DNA of 19,688 nucleotides from Pseudoruminococcus sp964385235 (GTDB taxonomy: Bacteria; Bacillota; Clostridia; Oscillospirales; Acutalibacteraceae). Position 1 is the first letter of the stretch. Every line of letters starts with the position of its first letter. Of this stretch, positions 6,888 to 14,031 are shown one piece after another. The stretch covers positions 1 to 19,688 of the forward strand of contig CAYLOD010000027.1 in NCBI GenBank assembly GCA_964385235.1, written 5' to 3'. A model generated the notes under the pieces. That model was not told where the DNA came from and searched no databases. It saw nothing but the letters and a program-made list of their open reading frames with translations. A program made the position numbers and the translations under genes.

Positions 6888-7364
6888 TTAAAAATTCAAG
6901 CTATTCTGTAAACAATATAATTTAAAAGAAAACAACTTTGTTTTCCCTATAGTCTGCGCTCCCTTATTATAATTAAGCGTTGAAAAACACTTTTTTAAAA
7001 ATTCATCATATGACAAACTGTCGTCAGAGCCATTGACATAGAACGTGTATTTATCGTTCAACGGATCGTATACAGGAACTAACGCTCCGTTCAGAGTTTT
7101 ATGATCAACCTCAGCCGCCAAATAAACGGGCTTGTTTGTTTTGAGTGAATCAAGCTCCTCAAACACTTTGCCTATATCCTCATAGTTTGTAAAAAACACA
7201 TGATCCGCATTTCTAAGCGGGGCTGTAAAATTCACAAAAATGTGAAATCATCATTAAATATTCTCCAAAACAATGCATTCACTGCCATCGGTCAGTTCCG
7301 ACAAATCAACAGACCTTGCTCCTTCGAGTGTAAAGTCAAATTTCGGGGAATTAAAACTGTTTCG
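6888..7364 (-). pseudogene. C-terminal remnant of a second membrane glycosyltransferase
   Basis: From 7364 to 7255 the minus frame reads FDFTLEGARSVDLSELTDGS and ECIVLENI, then meets TAA TGA TGA. In the same frame it continues as a 115-residue stretch beginning NFTAPLRNADHVFFTNYED and ending at 6888. These two pieces align with the end of the neighbouring intact glycosyltransferase: LFEGIDCDELAELTAGKNCVV and LRYSDNVFYTEVPEFSEKKSE. A shifted frame across the stop cluster (EYLMMISHFCEFYSPA) aligns with EYGSLWRLVCFSNI, so a pair of frameshifts rather than three nonsense mutations may have broken it. It looks like the tail of a paralogue whose front was deleted. The 115-residue frame has a GTG start but no clear ribosome site. 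Confidence 0.6.
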
Positions 7365-7392
7365 TTACTTTGTTATTCATTCGGTATCCCCG

Positions 7393-9078
7393 CTAATGCT
7401 GAACATAAACGTTATACTCCCTGCTGTATACCGTCACAGTTTCCTTATATACAAGGCTGTCGTAAAAGTCAAGCTCTTTTATAATATCATCAGCTTCCTT
7501 TAAGATAAATACTGCATACGGACTGTCCGACGGCGGAGCATTGATCTCGGACTTTTTTTCCGAAAATTCCGGCACTTCTGTATAAAATACATTATCCGAA
7601 TAACGCAGAATATTTGAAAAGCACACCAGCCGCCAAAGCGAACCATACTCTTCTACGACACAGTTCTTGCCTGCGGTCAGCTCCGCAAGCTCATCACAAT
7701 CTATTCCCTCGAACAGAAATCCGGGTTTTACCGTTAATACGTTTAATGACGTCAGCGCCGCTAAAACAACCGCTGTTATTACGGGGGAATATTTCCTGAT
7801 GATTTTAATTTTTTTGCATATACAATACAAGCCGCATACAACGAGCAAAAGGACAAACGGAAATATGCAGAATAAATATCTGTCAATATAGCCCGTTAAA
7901 GCATGAAATCCTGTGTTTGCAGTCAACAATGTGATCGTTACCGCAGCGAAAAGCATTGCGATTATGAGGGGATTTATTTTTTTCGCGCACCTCTTAAATN
8001 NNNNNNNNNNNNNNNNNNNNNNNNNNNNNNNNNNNNNNNNNNNNNNNNNNNNNNNNNNCTTATCCCTTTTTAACAGTAAAAGCGGTACAAGCAGTATTAT
8101 TGCGATAAACAAAAGTATTACTATAGACGCGGGGACAAACGACGACATTCTTATGCCGAACATCTCATGAAACGGTATTTTTACGGAGTCAAAGAATTGT
8201 GTCATAACCACATCGATTCGTCCTCTTATTTCGGAGCGCGAACCCTCAGAAAAAATCTGCGCCATAAGGTGAGGGAATACCGCCCATGCAAGCAGCACTC
8301 CGAGCGCCATGGAGCAGCCGTACATGAAAAATCCCTTAAACCTTTTTTTGCAAAGATAGTAAACGCAAAAGCAAACGGCAATAACAAAGGCTATTATTGT
8401 AAATTCGTGCTGTGTAAGCGCGCCAAGCATCGTTACTATAGCTATGGGTATGAGATCCTTTACGGAAGGCTTATCCTTTTCAAGCAGCCGTGAATGTAAA
8501 TATGCCAAAATAACCGTCAGCGTTGTCATAAGCGCGTACATACGAATAAAAATAAACGTATCGACCGCCCCTGTTGAAAACCCGTAGCAAAGGCACGGTA
8601 CAAGCGCGAGCCACCTTGATTTCAACAGATTCCGTGACAAAAGAAAGAGAAATATTTGAAGCACGATAAATACCGCTATATTTATCGAAAAACCGAACCA
8701 CGGGGAAAATCGGTTCGGAAAAAACGAGCATATCGTGTGCAGTATCGTATAATAAAGCGGCGGGTGCCTGTCACGGCTTTGATTATACCAGACATTTGCA
8801 TAGTCGAATGCCTCTCCGTCGTTGACAACGAGGTAATCATTCAGATCGCTTCCGGGTATCCATTTGTTAACATTCGTGTATCCGCCTTTATCTACATGGC
8901 TTTCTATTGACAAAAACGGATTCCTGTATGAATTGGAAAGCCCGTATGAATACATCTCATCGGAATGAAAGCCTTCCTTTTCAAAAACAAATACATATGT
9001 AATGTACGAGAGCTGCGAGAGGATAATAACAGCTAACATTATCCATGCAAGCAGATTCGATTTTAATATACGCTTCAT
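7393..9078 (-). CDS. Multi-pass membrane glycosyltransferase, GT39/PMT-like
   Basis: GT-C fold enzymes move a sugar from a polyprenyl-phosphate donor to a lipid, glycan or protein on the outer side of the membrane. The 561-codon frame begins with a membrane segment (9-31) and then the first outer loop with FHSDEMYSYG (37-46), whose Asp40/Glu41 fit the family's acidic catalytic motif. DRHPPLYY (103-110), the classic GT39 HPPLYY signature, follows. About nine or ten further hydrophobic stretches come before a soluble tail of about 110 residues. Fifty-nine N (8000-8058) replace about 20 residues in a membrane region; both flanks stay in the same frame, so the gene is probably intact. It starts 6 bp after hslO, implying co-transcription. 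Acceptor and sugar cannot be read from sequence. Confidence 0.85.
   Translation of the reverse strand: MKRILKSNLLAWIMLAVIILSQLSYITYVFVFEKEGFHSDEMYSYGLSNSYRNPFLSIESHVDKGGYTNVNKWIPGSDLNDYLVVNDGEAFDYANVWYNQSRDRHPPLYYTILHTICSFFPNRFSPWFGFSINIAVFIVLQIFLFLLSRNLLKSRWLALVPCLCYGFSTGAVDTFIFIRMYALMTTLTVILAYLHSRLLEKDKPSVKDLIPIAIVTMLGALTQHEFTIIAFVIAVCFCVYYLCKKRFKGFFMYGCSMALGVLLAWAVFPHLMAQIFSEGSRSEIRGRIDVVMTQFFDSVKIPFHEMFGIRMSSFVPASIVILLFIAIILLVPLLLLKRDKXXXXXXXXXXXXXXXXXXXXFKRCAKKINPLIIAMLFAAVTITLLTANTGFHALTGYIDRYLFCIFPFVLLLVVCGLYCICKKIKIIRKYSPVITAVVLAALTSLNVLTVKPGFLFEGIDCDELAELTAGKNCVVEEYGSLWRLVCFSNILRYSDNVFYTEVPEFSEKKSEINAPPSDSPYAVFILKEADDIIKELDFYDSLVYKETVTVYSREYNVYVQH
8000..8058. other. Assembly gap (59 N)
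   Basis: A run of 59 N inside the glycosyltransferase gene. The coding frame on either side is consistent with a true gap of 59 bases, modulo 3. Confidence 1.
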
Positions 9079-9084
9079 ATTATT

Positions 9085-9975
9085 TCACTTTTTCAGAGCC
9101 CTCTTCCTGACAAAGGTTTCAAGCTCCTCTTTGGTAAACCTGTATTTTTTATTGCAGAATTGGCACGACGCCTCCATATATCCCAGCTCATTCGGCAGGG
9201 AAAGTATCTCCTCATCTGTCAGAGTGACAAGGGAGTTCTCCACTCTTTCCCGGCTGCAGTTGCAGACATAGTTTATCCCGTTTTCGTCGAGAACTTCGAG
9301 CGTGAAGCCGTCCAAGGCGGTTTCGCATATTTTGAGAATGCTCATTCCTTTGGCAAGCATTGTCGTCATGGGCTCAAGCGTGCGGATATTTGCTTCAAGC
9401 TTATCTATAACGCTGTCATCAGCCGCGGGAAGCAACTGAATCAAAAATCCCCCCGAAAGCATTATATCATGGCTCTTTTTGTCGAGCAGCACACCGAGTG
9501 AGCATACCGTGGGAAGCTGTTCGCTCCTCGCGTAGTAGCTCGTTATATCCTCCGCTATCTCTCCCGAAACAAGCTCTGTTTGTCCGAGATACGGCTCGCC
9601 CTGACCGAAATCTTTCATGACATTGAGAATGCCGCTTCTGCCGACAGCATCGGCGACATTTATTTTTCCGTTTTCATAGTATGTTGTCGGGCAGTCGGGA
9701 TTAACACAGTAGCCCCGGCAGTTTCCCATGCTGTCGGCGACAGCTATGACCGCGCCGACAGGACCGTCGCCGTTTACTCTGAGAGTGACATTCCCCTTTC
9801 TGCTTTTAAGCTGAGCGCCCATCAGTGCCGACGCCGTTAAGAGTCTGCCGAGCGCCGCCGTCGCCGAGGGAGAGGTATTGTGAAGTCTTTGCGCTGTAAA
9901 TACTATGTCGGAGGTTTCCGCGGCAGTTACAGCTACCGAACCGTCATTTGTTATACATCTTATTATTTTATCCAT
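9085..9975 (-). CDS. hslO: Redox-regulated chaperone Hsp33
   Basis: Hsp33 is a cytosolic holdase activated by oxidation, when its zinc centre releases metal and forms disulfides. The 296-residue protein has the four zinc cysteines in order: C238 and C240 (YVCNCSRERV) and C271 and C274 (ASCQFCNKKY). The N-terminal domain carries family words such as LGRLLTASALMG (42-53), GAVIAVADSMGNCRGYC (74-90) and GYCVNPDCP. Length matches the usual 290-300. It sits inside the minus-strand run, 48 bp after the methyltransferase gene and 6 bp before the glycosyltransferase gene, so it is likely transcribed from the promoter at 11128-11156. Confidence 0.95.
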   Translation of the reverse strand: MDKIIRCITNDGSVAVTAAETSDIVFTAQRLHNTSPSATAALGRLLTASALMGAQLKSRKGNVTLRVNGDGPVGAVIAVADSMGNCRGYCVNPDCPTTYYENGKINVADAVGRSGILNVMKDFGQGEPYLGQTELVSGEIAEDITSYYARSEQLPTVCSLGVLLDKKSHDIMLSGGFLIQLLPAADDSVIDKLEANIRTLEPMTTMLAKGMSILKICETALDGFTLEVLDENGINYVCNCSRERVENSLVTLTDEEILSLPNELGYMEASCQFCNKKYRFTKEELETFVRKRALKK

Positions 9976-10023
9976 ACTTTCACCTTTTAATACATTTTAT
10001 CGGATATACAGCTTAAACAGCCT

Positions 10024-10767
10024 TTAATTCTTAACCGCGACAAAAATCTCCCTCTCGCAGTCCTCTCCCGGTTTCTCGAACGTCATATCGTCATAAATCG
10101 CTTTAAGCGTAAAGCCGGCTTCGCACAGCCAATTCCCGAGGTCGGAGTCGCTGTACGCGCGCTCGGAAAACATCTCTGTTTCCCGATAATAAAGTCCTTT
10201 TTCGCCGGGAATGAAAAAGTCAAGTGTGATTTCAACCGTGCTGCTTTCTTCGTCAAGCTCATTTTGCCATGAACAAAATACATCGTCCGTATCAAAGACA
10301 AAACAGTTGTTTTTAAGTATCTCGCGGTGTTTATAGACGGTATTAACGTCAAAAATAAAAATACCTCCCCTGACAAGGTATTTCGCGATACGTTTAAAGG
10401 TTTCCCGTACATCATTGGGGTTTGTCAGATGGTTGATACTGTCGAGGGTGCAAATGCAAGTATCTATTTCGCTCGCGAGCTCAAGCCTCTGCATTTTCTG
10501 ACATATAAAGAGTATACGCTCGTTTTCCCCGTCAAGTTTCTGCTGCGCTACGGAGAGCATATCGGCGGACGCGTCCACACCGAAAATATCAAAACCGCGT
10601 CTGTAAAGCTCAAGCGTCAGGGAGCCTGTTCCGCACGCGAGGTCGAGTGTAGTACCGGCCTCCCTGCCGAATGACCTTATCAGCTTTTCAATATATTCGG
10701 CTCTTTTTTTGTATTCAACATTTTCCGTAAGCCCGTCATAAAATTCCGCAAAGGTATTGTAGCTCAT
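10024..10767 (-). CDS. Class I SAM-dependent methyltransferase
   Basis: A 247-residue cytosolic methyltransferase with SAM-binding motif I TTLDLACGTGSL (39-50), the acidic residue after strand 2 in FGVDASADM (58-66), motif II-like ICTLDSINHL and GIFIFDVNT after strand 5. The opening YNTFAEFYDGLTENVEY is typical of the YqeM/Methyltransf_25-like proteins often found near rsfS, comEA or hslO in Firmicutes; the substrate of this group is not established. I start at the ATG at 10767 because GGAGGTC lies 5 nt upstream; the frame extends to 10806 but would then overlap yerC. Sixteen bp separate it from the yerC-like gene, so they probably share a transcript. Confidence 0.85.
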   Translation of the reverse strand: MSYNTFAEFYDGLTENVEYKKRAEYIEKLIRSFGREAGTTLDLACGTGSLTLELYRRGFDIFGVDASADMLSVAQQKLDGENERILFICQKMQRLELASEIDTCICTLDSINHLTNPNDVRETFKRIAKYLVRGGIFIFDVNTVYKHREILKNNCFVFDTDDVFCSWQNELDEESSTVEITLDFFIPGEKGLYYRETEMFSERAYSDSDLGNWLCEAGFTLKAIYDDMTFEKPGEDCEREIFVAVKN

Positions 10768-10783
10768 TCCGACCTCCGAACGG

Positions 10784-11083
10784 TTATTTATTCTTTTCTT
10801 CGTCAAGGCGGTTAAAGGCTATCATATAGCCGTCGCTGCCATAGGACAGAGCGCGGTTGACACGGCTTATTGTCGCCGTGCTCGCACCCGTTTCCTTTAC
10901 AATATCGGTATAGATTTCGTGCTTAGAGAGCATATACGCGACCTTTAAACGCTGCGCCATAGCCCGAATTTCGGGGACGGTGCAAAGGTCGTCGAAAAAG
11001 CTGTAGCACTCCTCGACCGTCCTGAGTGTAAGGACCGCCTTACACAAAAATTCCGTATCTTCATTCACAATTTTCGGGTTCAT
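10784..11083 (-). CDS. YerC/YecD-family TrpR-like DNA-binding protein
   Basis: The 99-residue protein belongs to the TrpR superfamily group called YerC. An N-terminal helical part (FLCKAVLTLRTVEECYSFFD) is followed by PEIRAMAQRLKVAYML, and then a helix-turn-helix in DIVKETGASTATISRVNRAL (60-79). The second helix, STATISRVNRAL, is the expected DNA-reading helix. In Bacillus yerC lies near the purine and pcrB region; the physiological target is not settled. GGAGGAAAG precedes the ATG. It is first in the minus-strand run after the promoter at 11128-11156. Confidence 0.9.
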   Translation of the reverse strand: MNPKIVNEDTEFLCKAVLTLRTVEECYSFFDDLCTVPEIRAMAQRLKVAYMLSKHEIYTDIVKETGASTATISRVNRALSYGSDGYMIAFNRLDEEKNK

Positions 11084-11127
11084 ACATCTTTCCTCCGATA
11101 ATCATTTTTCTGTTTTAGTGTAATAAA

Positions 11128-11156
11128 ATTTTAGCATATAAAAGCGTGAAAGTAAA
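11128..11156 (-). promoter_or_regulatory. Sigma-A promoter for the yerC-like operon
   Basis: On the minus strand TTTACT (11156-11151) and TAAAAT (11133-11128) are 17 bp apart. Each matches consensus at 4-5 of 6. The start site would be near 11121, about 38 nt before the ATG at 11083. It probably drives yerC, the methyltransferase, hslO and the glycosyltransferase, and perhaps reads on to obg and spoVAD. Confidence 0.6.
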
Positions 11157-11287
11157 GAGCAAAAGTTAAACTCACTCAGCCCCGGCGCAATTACTGTTTA
11201 TTTGTCAAGTATAATTTTTAAATTAAAGCCTGTTGTCCGAAAAATTGCCCCGCGCCATTTTAAGCTGTATTTTATAGATGAATCGCG

Positions 11288-11316
11288 TTGACAAAAGCGA
11301 ACAAACATTCCATAAT
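11288..11316 (+). promoter_or_regulatory. Near-consensus sigma-A promoter of the lysis cassette
   Basis: TTGACA (11288-11293), a 17-bp spacer and CATAAT (11311-11316). Only one base differs from full consensus, so this should be a strong vegetative promoter unless repressed. Transcription should start near 11323, leaving about 240 nt of leader before the first gene at 11562. Confidence 0.75.
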
Positions 11317-11322
11317 TATATA

Positions 11323-11561
11323 TAGATACTACACGTTAAGTGTGATTTTGCACGAGGTCAATTCTCCGTCGCCCTTGTGCAGTGCCGAAACATACCTGAC
11401 TGAGTATCACTATAATTCGGGAAAGCCGCTCCCCGCCCTGTGACGGGGCAAGTCCCCGATTAATCCGCCGTTTTGAAAAATGAATTTTTAGGAGCGGCAT
11501 GATTTTGCGGCCGTATCACACAGCCTGTGTAAAAAATATTTTAATTTAAAAGGAGCTCTTT
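11323..11561 (+). promoter_or_regulatory. Structured 5' leader with competing hairpins
   Basis: No gene is visible in this stretch. TGCACGAGG (11349-11357) pairs with CCTTGTGCA (11373-11381), nine pairs with one G-U. GCCGCTCC (11425-11432) pairs perfectly with GGAGCGGC (11491-11498), enclosing CCCCG (11431-11435), CGGGG (11444-11448) and CCCCG (11454-11458). The middle CGGGG can pair with either neighbour, so two hairpins exclude each other. A T-rich AT stretch (TTTTTAG) lies inside the long stem. This resembles a regulatory RNA, but I cannot match it to a named class. Confidence 0.4.
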
Positions 11562-11933
11562 ATGACAGAAATCATAATTACGGCAGACAAAAAAATCTAT
11601 ATTTCGGAAAACCAAAAAAACTACCGTGGAGAAAGCAGACCCGACGACTTCAGGATACTTGTGCCTTACCGCTTTAACGGCATATGCTCGAAAAACGCCC
11701 GTATAACATTCAACTATATATCATCATCCGGCAAGACATGTTCCGTGCCGCTGTACGAAATCGACGGCAGTGCGTCCCGCCTCGGCAGTTACTGTGTTTT
11801 TGAATTTCGCATGAAGAAAGAATTTTATGAGAACGAGGGAAACGTAAAATGCTGGGTAGAGTTTGAAAACGATACCCGCGACATAAAGATCAAATCCGAA
11901 TGCGGTTCCGTTATCATCAATCAGCATTATTAA
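11562..11933 (+). CDS. Small phage-like protein of unknown function, first gene of lysis cassette
   Basis: I do not recognise a family with confidence. The 123-residue product has no signal peptide or membrane segment, alternates polar and hydrophobic residues and is rich in aromatic and charged residues (ARITFNYISSSGKTCSVPL; EFRMKKEFYENEGNVKCWVE), suggesting an all-beta, immunoglobulin-like fold. Its place just before an XhlA-like protein, holin and endolysin resembles phage modules in which the last tail or baseplate-upper-protein domain precedes lysis genes, so a BppU-N-terminal-like role is possible. AAAAGGAGCTC gives a strong ribosome site. It is separated from the next start by about 24 bp. 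Confidence 0.6.
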   Translation: MTEIIITADKKIYISENQKNYRGESRPDDFRILVPYRFNGICSKNARITFNYISSSGKTCSVPLYEIDGSASRLGSYCVFEFRMKKEFYENEGNVKCWVEFENDTRDIKIKSECGSVIINQHY

Positions 11934-11957
11934 CGAATGGCAGGTGAAATACATATT

Positions 11958-12212
11958 ATGAATATGGATGTAATGGCAACCATGCTTTCCGCGTTATGCT
12001 CGCTTATCGGTACATTGGGCGGCATTATGATAACGTCAAAGCTGAATCTTTACCGAATCGAGCAGCTCGAAAAGAAAGTTGACAAGCATAACAGCCTTAT
12101 CGAGCGAATGTATGCCGTCGAGAAAAAAATAGATACGGTAACGTGCATCTACGACGGCAAGGTCACGGCTATTGACCGCCGCCTGAACGAACTTGAGCAT
12201 GAAGTAAAATAA
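11958..12212 (+). CDS. XhlA-like hemolysin/holin-associated phage protein
   Basis: An 84-residue protein with one N-terminal membrane segment (MATMLSALCSLIGTLGGIMI) followed by a coiled coil (RIEQLEKKVDKHNSLIERMY ... IDRRLNELEHEV). This layout, though with the membrane part first, is common in the small proteins beside phage holins; RIEQLEKKVDKHN is a recurring word in them. In Bacillus phage PBSX, XhlA works with the holin XhlB in lysis. I start at the ATG at 11958 because AGGTGA (11942-11947) lies 10 nt upstream; an ATG at 11937 in frame has no ribosome site. A perfect AAAGGAGG site for the holin follows its stop. Confidence 0.65.
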   Translation: MNMDVMATMLSALCSLIGTLGGIMITSKLNLYRIEQLEKKVDKHNSLIERMYAVEKKIDTVTCIYDGKVTAIDRRLNELEHEVK

Positions 12213-12224
12213 AGGAGGGATCAT

Positions 12225-12517
12225 ATGGAGCTNNNNNNNNNNAGCCTGAACTGCTGGTGCTTGTTCCTGTGCTGTTTATAGCAGGCATACTGTTGAAAAA
12301 ATACTCGTTCCCAAACAGGTATATTCCGCTTGTTTTGGGAGGAGCTTCAATTCTGCTGTCGAGCATATGGGTATTAGCAACGTGTGAAATAACAAGCTTC
12401 CGCTGCGTGTTGAACGGGATATTTGTCGCCGTCACTCAGGGAATACTCTGTGCGGGAACAAGCGTTTACGCGCATCAGCTTTATAAACAAACAATCGCTA
12501 AAAAAGGAGAGAAATAA
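12225..12517 (+). CDS. Phage holin (interrupted by an assembly gap)
   Basis: Holins form membrane holes that let endolysin reach the wall. An ideal AAAGGAGG (12211-12218) precedes ATG-GAG-CT at 12225, then ten N. After the gap the frame reads PELLVLVPVLFIAGILLKKY, a second hydrophobic stretch around YIPLVLGGASILLSSIWVL and a third around GIFVAVTQGILCAGTSVYA, ending in a basic tail QTIAKKGEK. Three membrane segments with a short charged end fit class I holins of Clostridia phages. The ATG and the downstream frame join only if the true gap length is 2 modulo 3, so the ten N are a placeholder. TAA at 12515 is 1 bp before the TTG of the endolysin. Confidence 0.75.
12233..12242. other. Assembly gap (10 N, length not true)
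   Basis: Ten N in the 5' end of the holin gene. Taken at face value they shift the frame into a stop; a gap of 2 modulo 3 restores it. The number is probably a scaffolder default. Confidence 0.95.
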
Positions 12518-12518
12518 T

Positions 12519-13541
12519 TTGAAAGAAAAACTGATCGACGTATCGACGTGGAACGGTAATATAGACTGGGACAAGGTCGTAAAATCGGGCGTTAAGTACG
12601 CCATGATACGCTCGTCATTCGGTGTGGAGAATCCGAATCAGGTTGACAACAAGTTTGTACGGAACATCACGAACGCTGCCAAGGCGGGAGTGAAATGCGG
12701 AATATATCATTACAGCTACGCGAAATCCGTCGAAGCGGCGAAAAAGGAAGCTGAGTTCTGCCTCAAAACGATAAAGGGGTACAAGATAACGTTGCCCGTC
12801 GCCTTTGACATTGAGGATAACAGCTTAACATCACTCGGCAAGGACACTCTGACAAATATTGTTATCGCGTTCTGCGACACGATAAAGGCGGCGGGATATA
12901 CCCCTATGCTCTATGCAAACCCAAACTGGCTGAGCAATTATCTGAATAAGGATAAGTTAATAGGCAGGTATGACTTATGGCTCGCACAGTGGCAGGTTTC
13001 AAGCCCGTCATATGACTGCGCCATGTGGCAGTATTCCGACAGCGGAACGGTGCCCGGCATTTTGGGAAATGTTGACATGAACTATATCTACAAGGACTAT
13101 ACAGGCACAGACGGCTCCGGCACCGTAAAGGTCATAAACAAGACCTCATATATCCGATCACAGCCATATGTTGACGATTACGGCGGCAGTTCTGTCAAGC
13201 TTGCCACGCTCAAAACAGGCGACACTGTTACTTGGCTGTCCGACGATGGCTACGGCTGGAGCAAAGTAAGGTCGGGAAACGTAACGGGGTATATTCAAAA
13301 CAGCCGCATTGACAAGAAGGGTATATCCACTTGGCGGCAGGCAACTATAACCGGCATAGCCGTATATGACAAACCCGACGGAAAAATAGCCGGGGTTTTG
13401 CCGCCAAGCTCGAAGCTGACGGTGACGTCACAGATAGTCAGCGGAAAATACAAGGGTTGGACTTGTATTTTGCTCAACAATAAAGACGCGTTTGTTAAAA
13501 CGGAATGTATTAAACTTGGAAACAAACAAATGAAATCGTGA
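12519..13541 (+). CDS. GH25 endolysin with two SH3-like wall-binding domains
   Basis: A 340-residue peptidoglycan muramidase. Residues 5-193 form a GH25 catalytic domain: LIDVSTWNGNIDWDKVV at the start (Asp7), YAMIRSSFG, GIYHYSYAKS, VAFDIEDNS (Asp97 and Glu99, the catalytic pair) and NVDMNYIY (Asp185). SH3 domain one covers about 203-264 (GTVKVINKTSYIRSQPYVDD; GYGWSKVRSGNVTGYI) and a second SH3-like domain about 272-333. No signal peptide is present, fitting holin-dependent release. The start is TTG at 12519 with AGGAGAG about 9 nt upstream; the longer open frame back to 12423 overlaps the holin and is not used. A LysM-encoding stretch follows in the same frame behind two stops. Confidence 0.93.
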   Translation: MKEKLIDVSTWNGNIDWDKVVKSGVKYAMIRSSFGVENPNQVDNKFVRNITNAAKAGVKCGIYHYSYAKSVEAAKKEAEFCLKTIKGYKITLPVAFDIEDNSLTSLGKDTLTNIVIAFCDTIKAAGYTPMLYANPNWLSNYLNKDKLIGRYDLWLAQWQVSSPSYDCAMWQYSDSGTVPGILGNVDMNYIYKDYTGTDGSGTVKVINKTSYIRSQPYVDDYGGSSVKLATLKTGDTVTWLSDDGYGWSKVRSGNVTGYIQNSRIDKKGISTWRQATITGIAVYDKPDGKIAGVLPPSSKLTVTSQIVSGKYKGWTCILLNNKDAFVKTECIKLGNKQMKS

Positions 13542-13697
13542 AGTGATAAAATGAAGGACGTTTAAACAGTAAGAAGCGGCGTCACATCAGCTTATATAGC
13601 TTGCAGGCACAATGTCACAGTCAACGAGATAGTAAAGCTCAATCCTGCGCTGTATAAGAGGGAGCTGTATTTCGGACAAACGCTTAAAATCAAATAA
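13542..13697 (+). pseudogene. LysM domain tail, in frame with the endolysin but behind two stops
   Basis: After the endolysin TGA (13539-13541) the same frame runs on as SDKMKDV, a TAA at 13563-13565, then TVRSGVTSAYIACRHNVTV, NEIVKLNPALYKRELYFG and QTLKIK before TAA at 13695. That is a LysM domain: a normal one would open YTVRSGDTLxxIA, and here the leading Tyr codon is TAA and the DTL triad is changed. An ATG at 13551 lies between the stops, but no Shine-Dalgarno site precedes it and it would give only four residues. The likely reading is an ancestral wall-binding domain that was lost, or a separate small LysM gene that was broken; readthrough would be needed for use today. Confidence 0.75.
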
Positions 13698-13703
13698 GCG
13701 GGG

Positions 13704-13750
13704 AAAAAGGTTGTATCCGCACTTTTGACAGTGCGATACAACCTTTTATT
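13704..13750 (+). terminator. Strong intrinsic terminator of the lysis cassette
   Basis: AAAAGGTTGTATCCGCAC pairs with GTGCGATACAACCTTTT with a single bulged C, around an 8-nt loop (TTTTGACA), followed by TTTTATTATAT. The stem is about 17 bp. Confidence 0.92.
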
Positions 13751-13824
13751 ATATAATACATCGGTAACCATACTTGTCTTACGGACATATTATGTATTGA
13801 TATTATATGAAAGGAGTTTATTTT

Positions 13825-14031
13825 ATGGAAGATATAGTCCGGCTTAAGGCTATGGAATATAATATCCTGCCGATACCGAAGGACCCCGCGCTTGCCATGG
13901 CATATGTCCCGTATCAGAACGCGGAGCGTCTGTACGGTCCCGAACAGGGTATCGCAAGCGGAACTATGTTCCCGTGCTTAGACAAGCCCTTCTGCCCCGA
14001 CTGCGGAGAATGCAGAGGTGGCGGAAAATGA
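13825..14031 (+). CDS. cotJA: Spore coat protein CotJA
   Basis: CotJA is a small protein of the inner spore coat, made in the mother cell and encoded with CotJB and CotJC. The 68-residue product matches the family in length and in its core ALAMAYVPYQNAERLYGPEQ and GIASGTMFPCLDKPF, with a Cys-rich end CPDCGEC that could bind metal. I start at the ATG at 13825 because AAAGGAG lies 8-9 nt upstream; an ATG at 13807 in frame precedes that site. Its stop overlaps the cotJB start by 4 nt (ATGA), so the two are translationally coupled. I see no convincing sigma-A promoter; GACATATT at 13784-13791 resembles a sigma-E -35 only weakly. Confidence 0.92.
   Translation: MEDIVRLKAMEYNILPIPKDPALAMAYVPYQNAERLYGPEQGIASGTMFPCLDKPFCPDCGECRGGGK

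Noticed and set aside
11210..11215. TATAAT boxes at 11210 and 11411 as extra promoters
   Set aside because: Neither has a fair -35 box at 16-18 bp. The pair at 11288/11311 is much better.
11323..11561. T-box leader
   Set aside because: No T-box sequence of the AGGGUGG type and no specifier loop is visible, and the downstream genes are not amino-acid related.
12423..12518. Upstream extension of the endolysin to 12423
   Set aside because: It overlaps the holin in another frame. A TTG at 12519 with AGGAGAG upstream directly precedes the GH25 domain.
11288..13750. Complete prophage
   Set aside because: Only lysis-type genes are present. No integrase, structural or replication genes and no attachment repeats could be found at the borders.
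13784..13815. Sigma-E promoter for cotJ
   Set aside because: GACATATT fits the -35, but the -10 at 14-bp spacing matches only about half the consensus, and its start would fall on the ribosome site.
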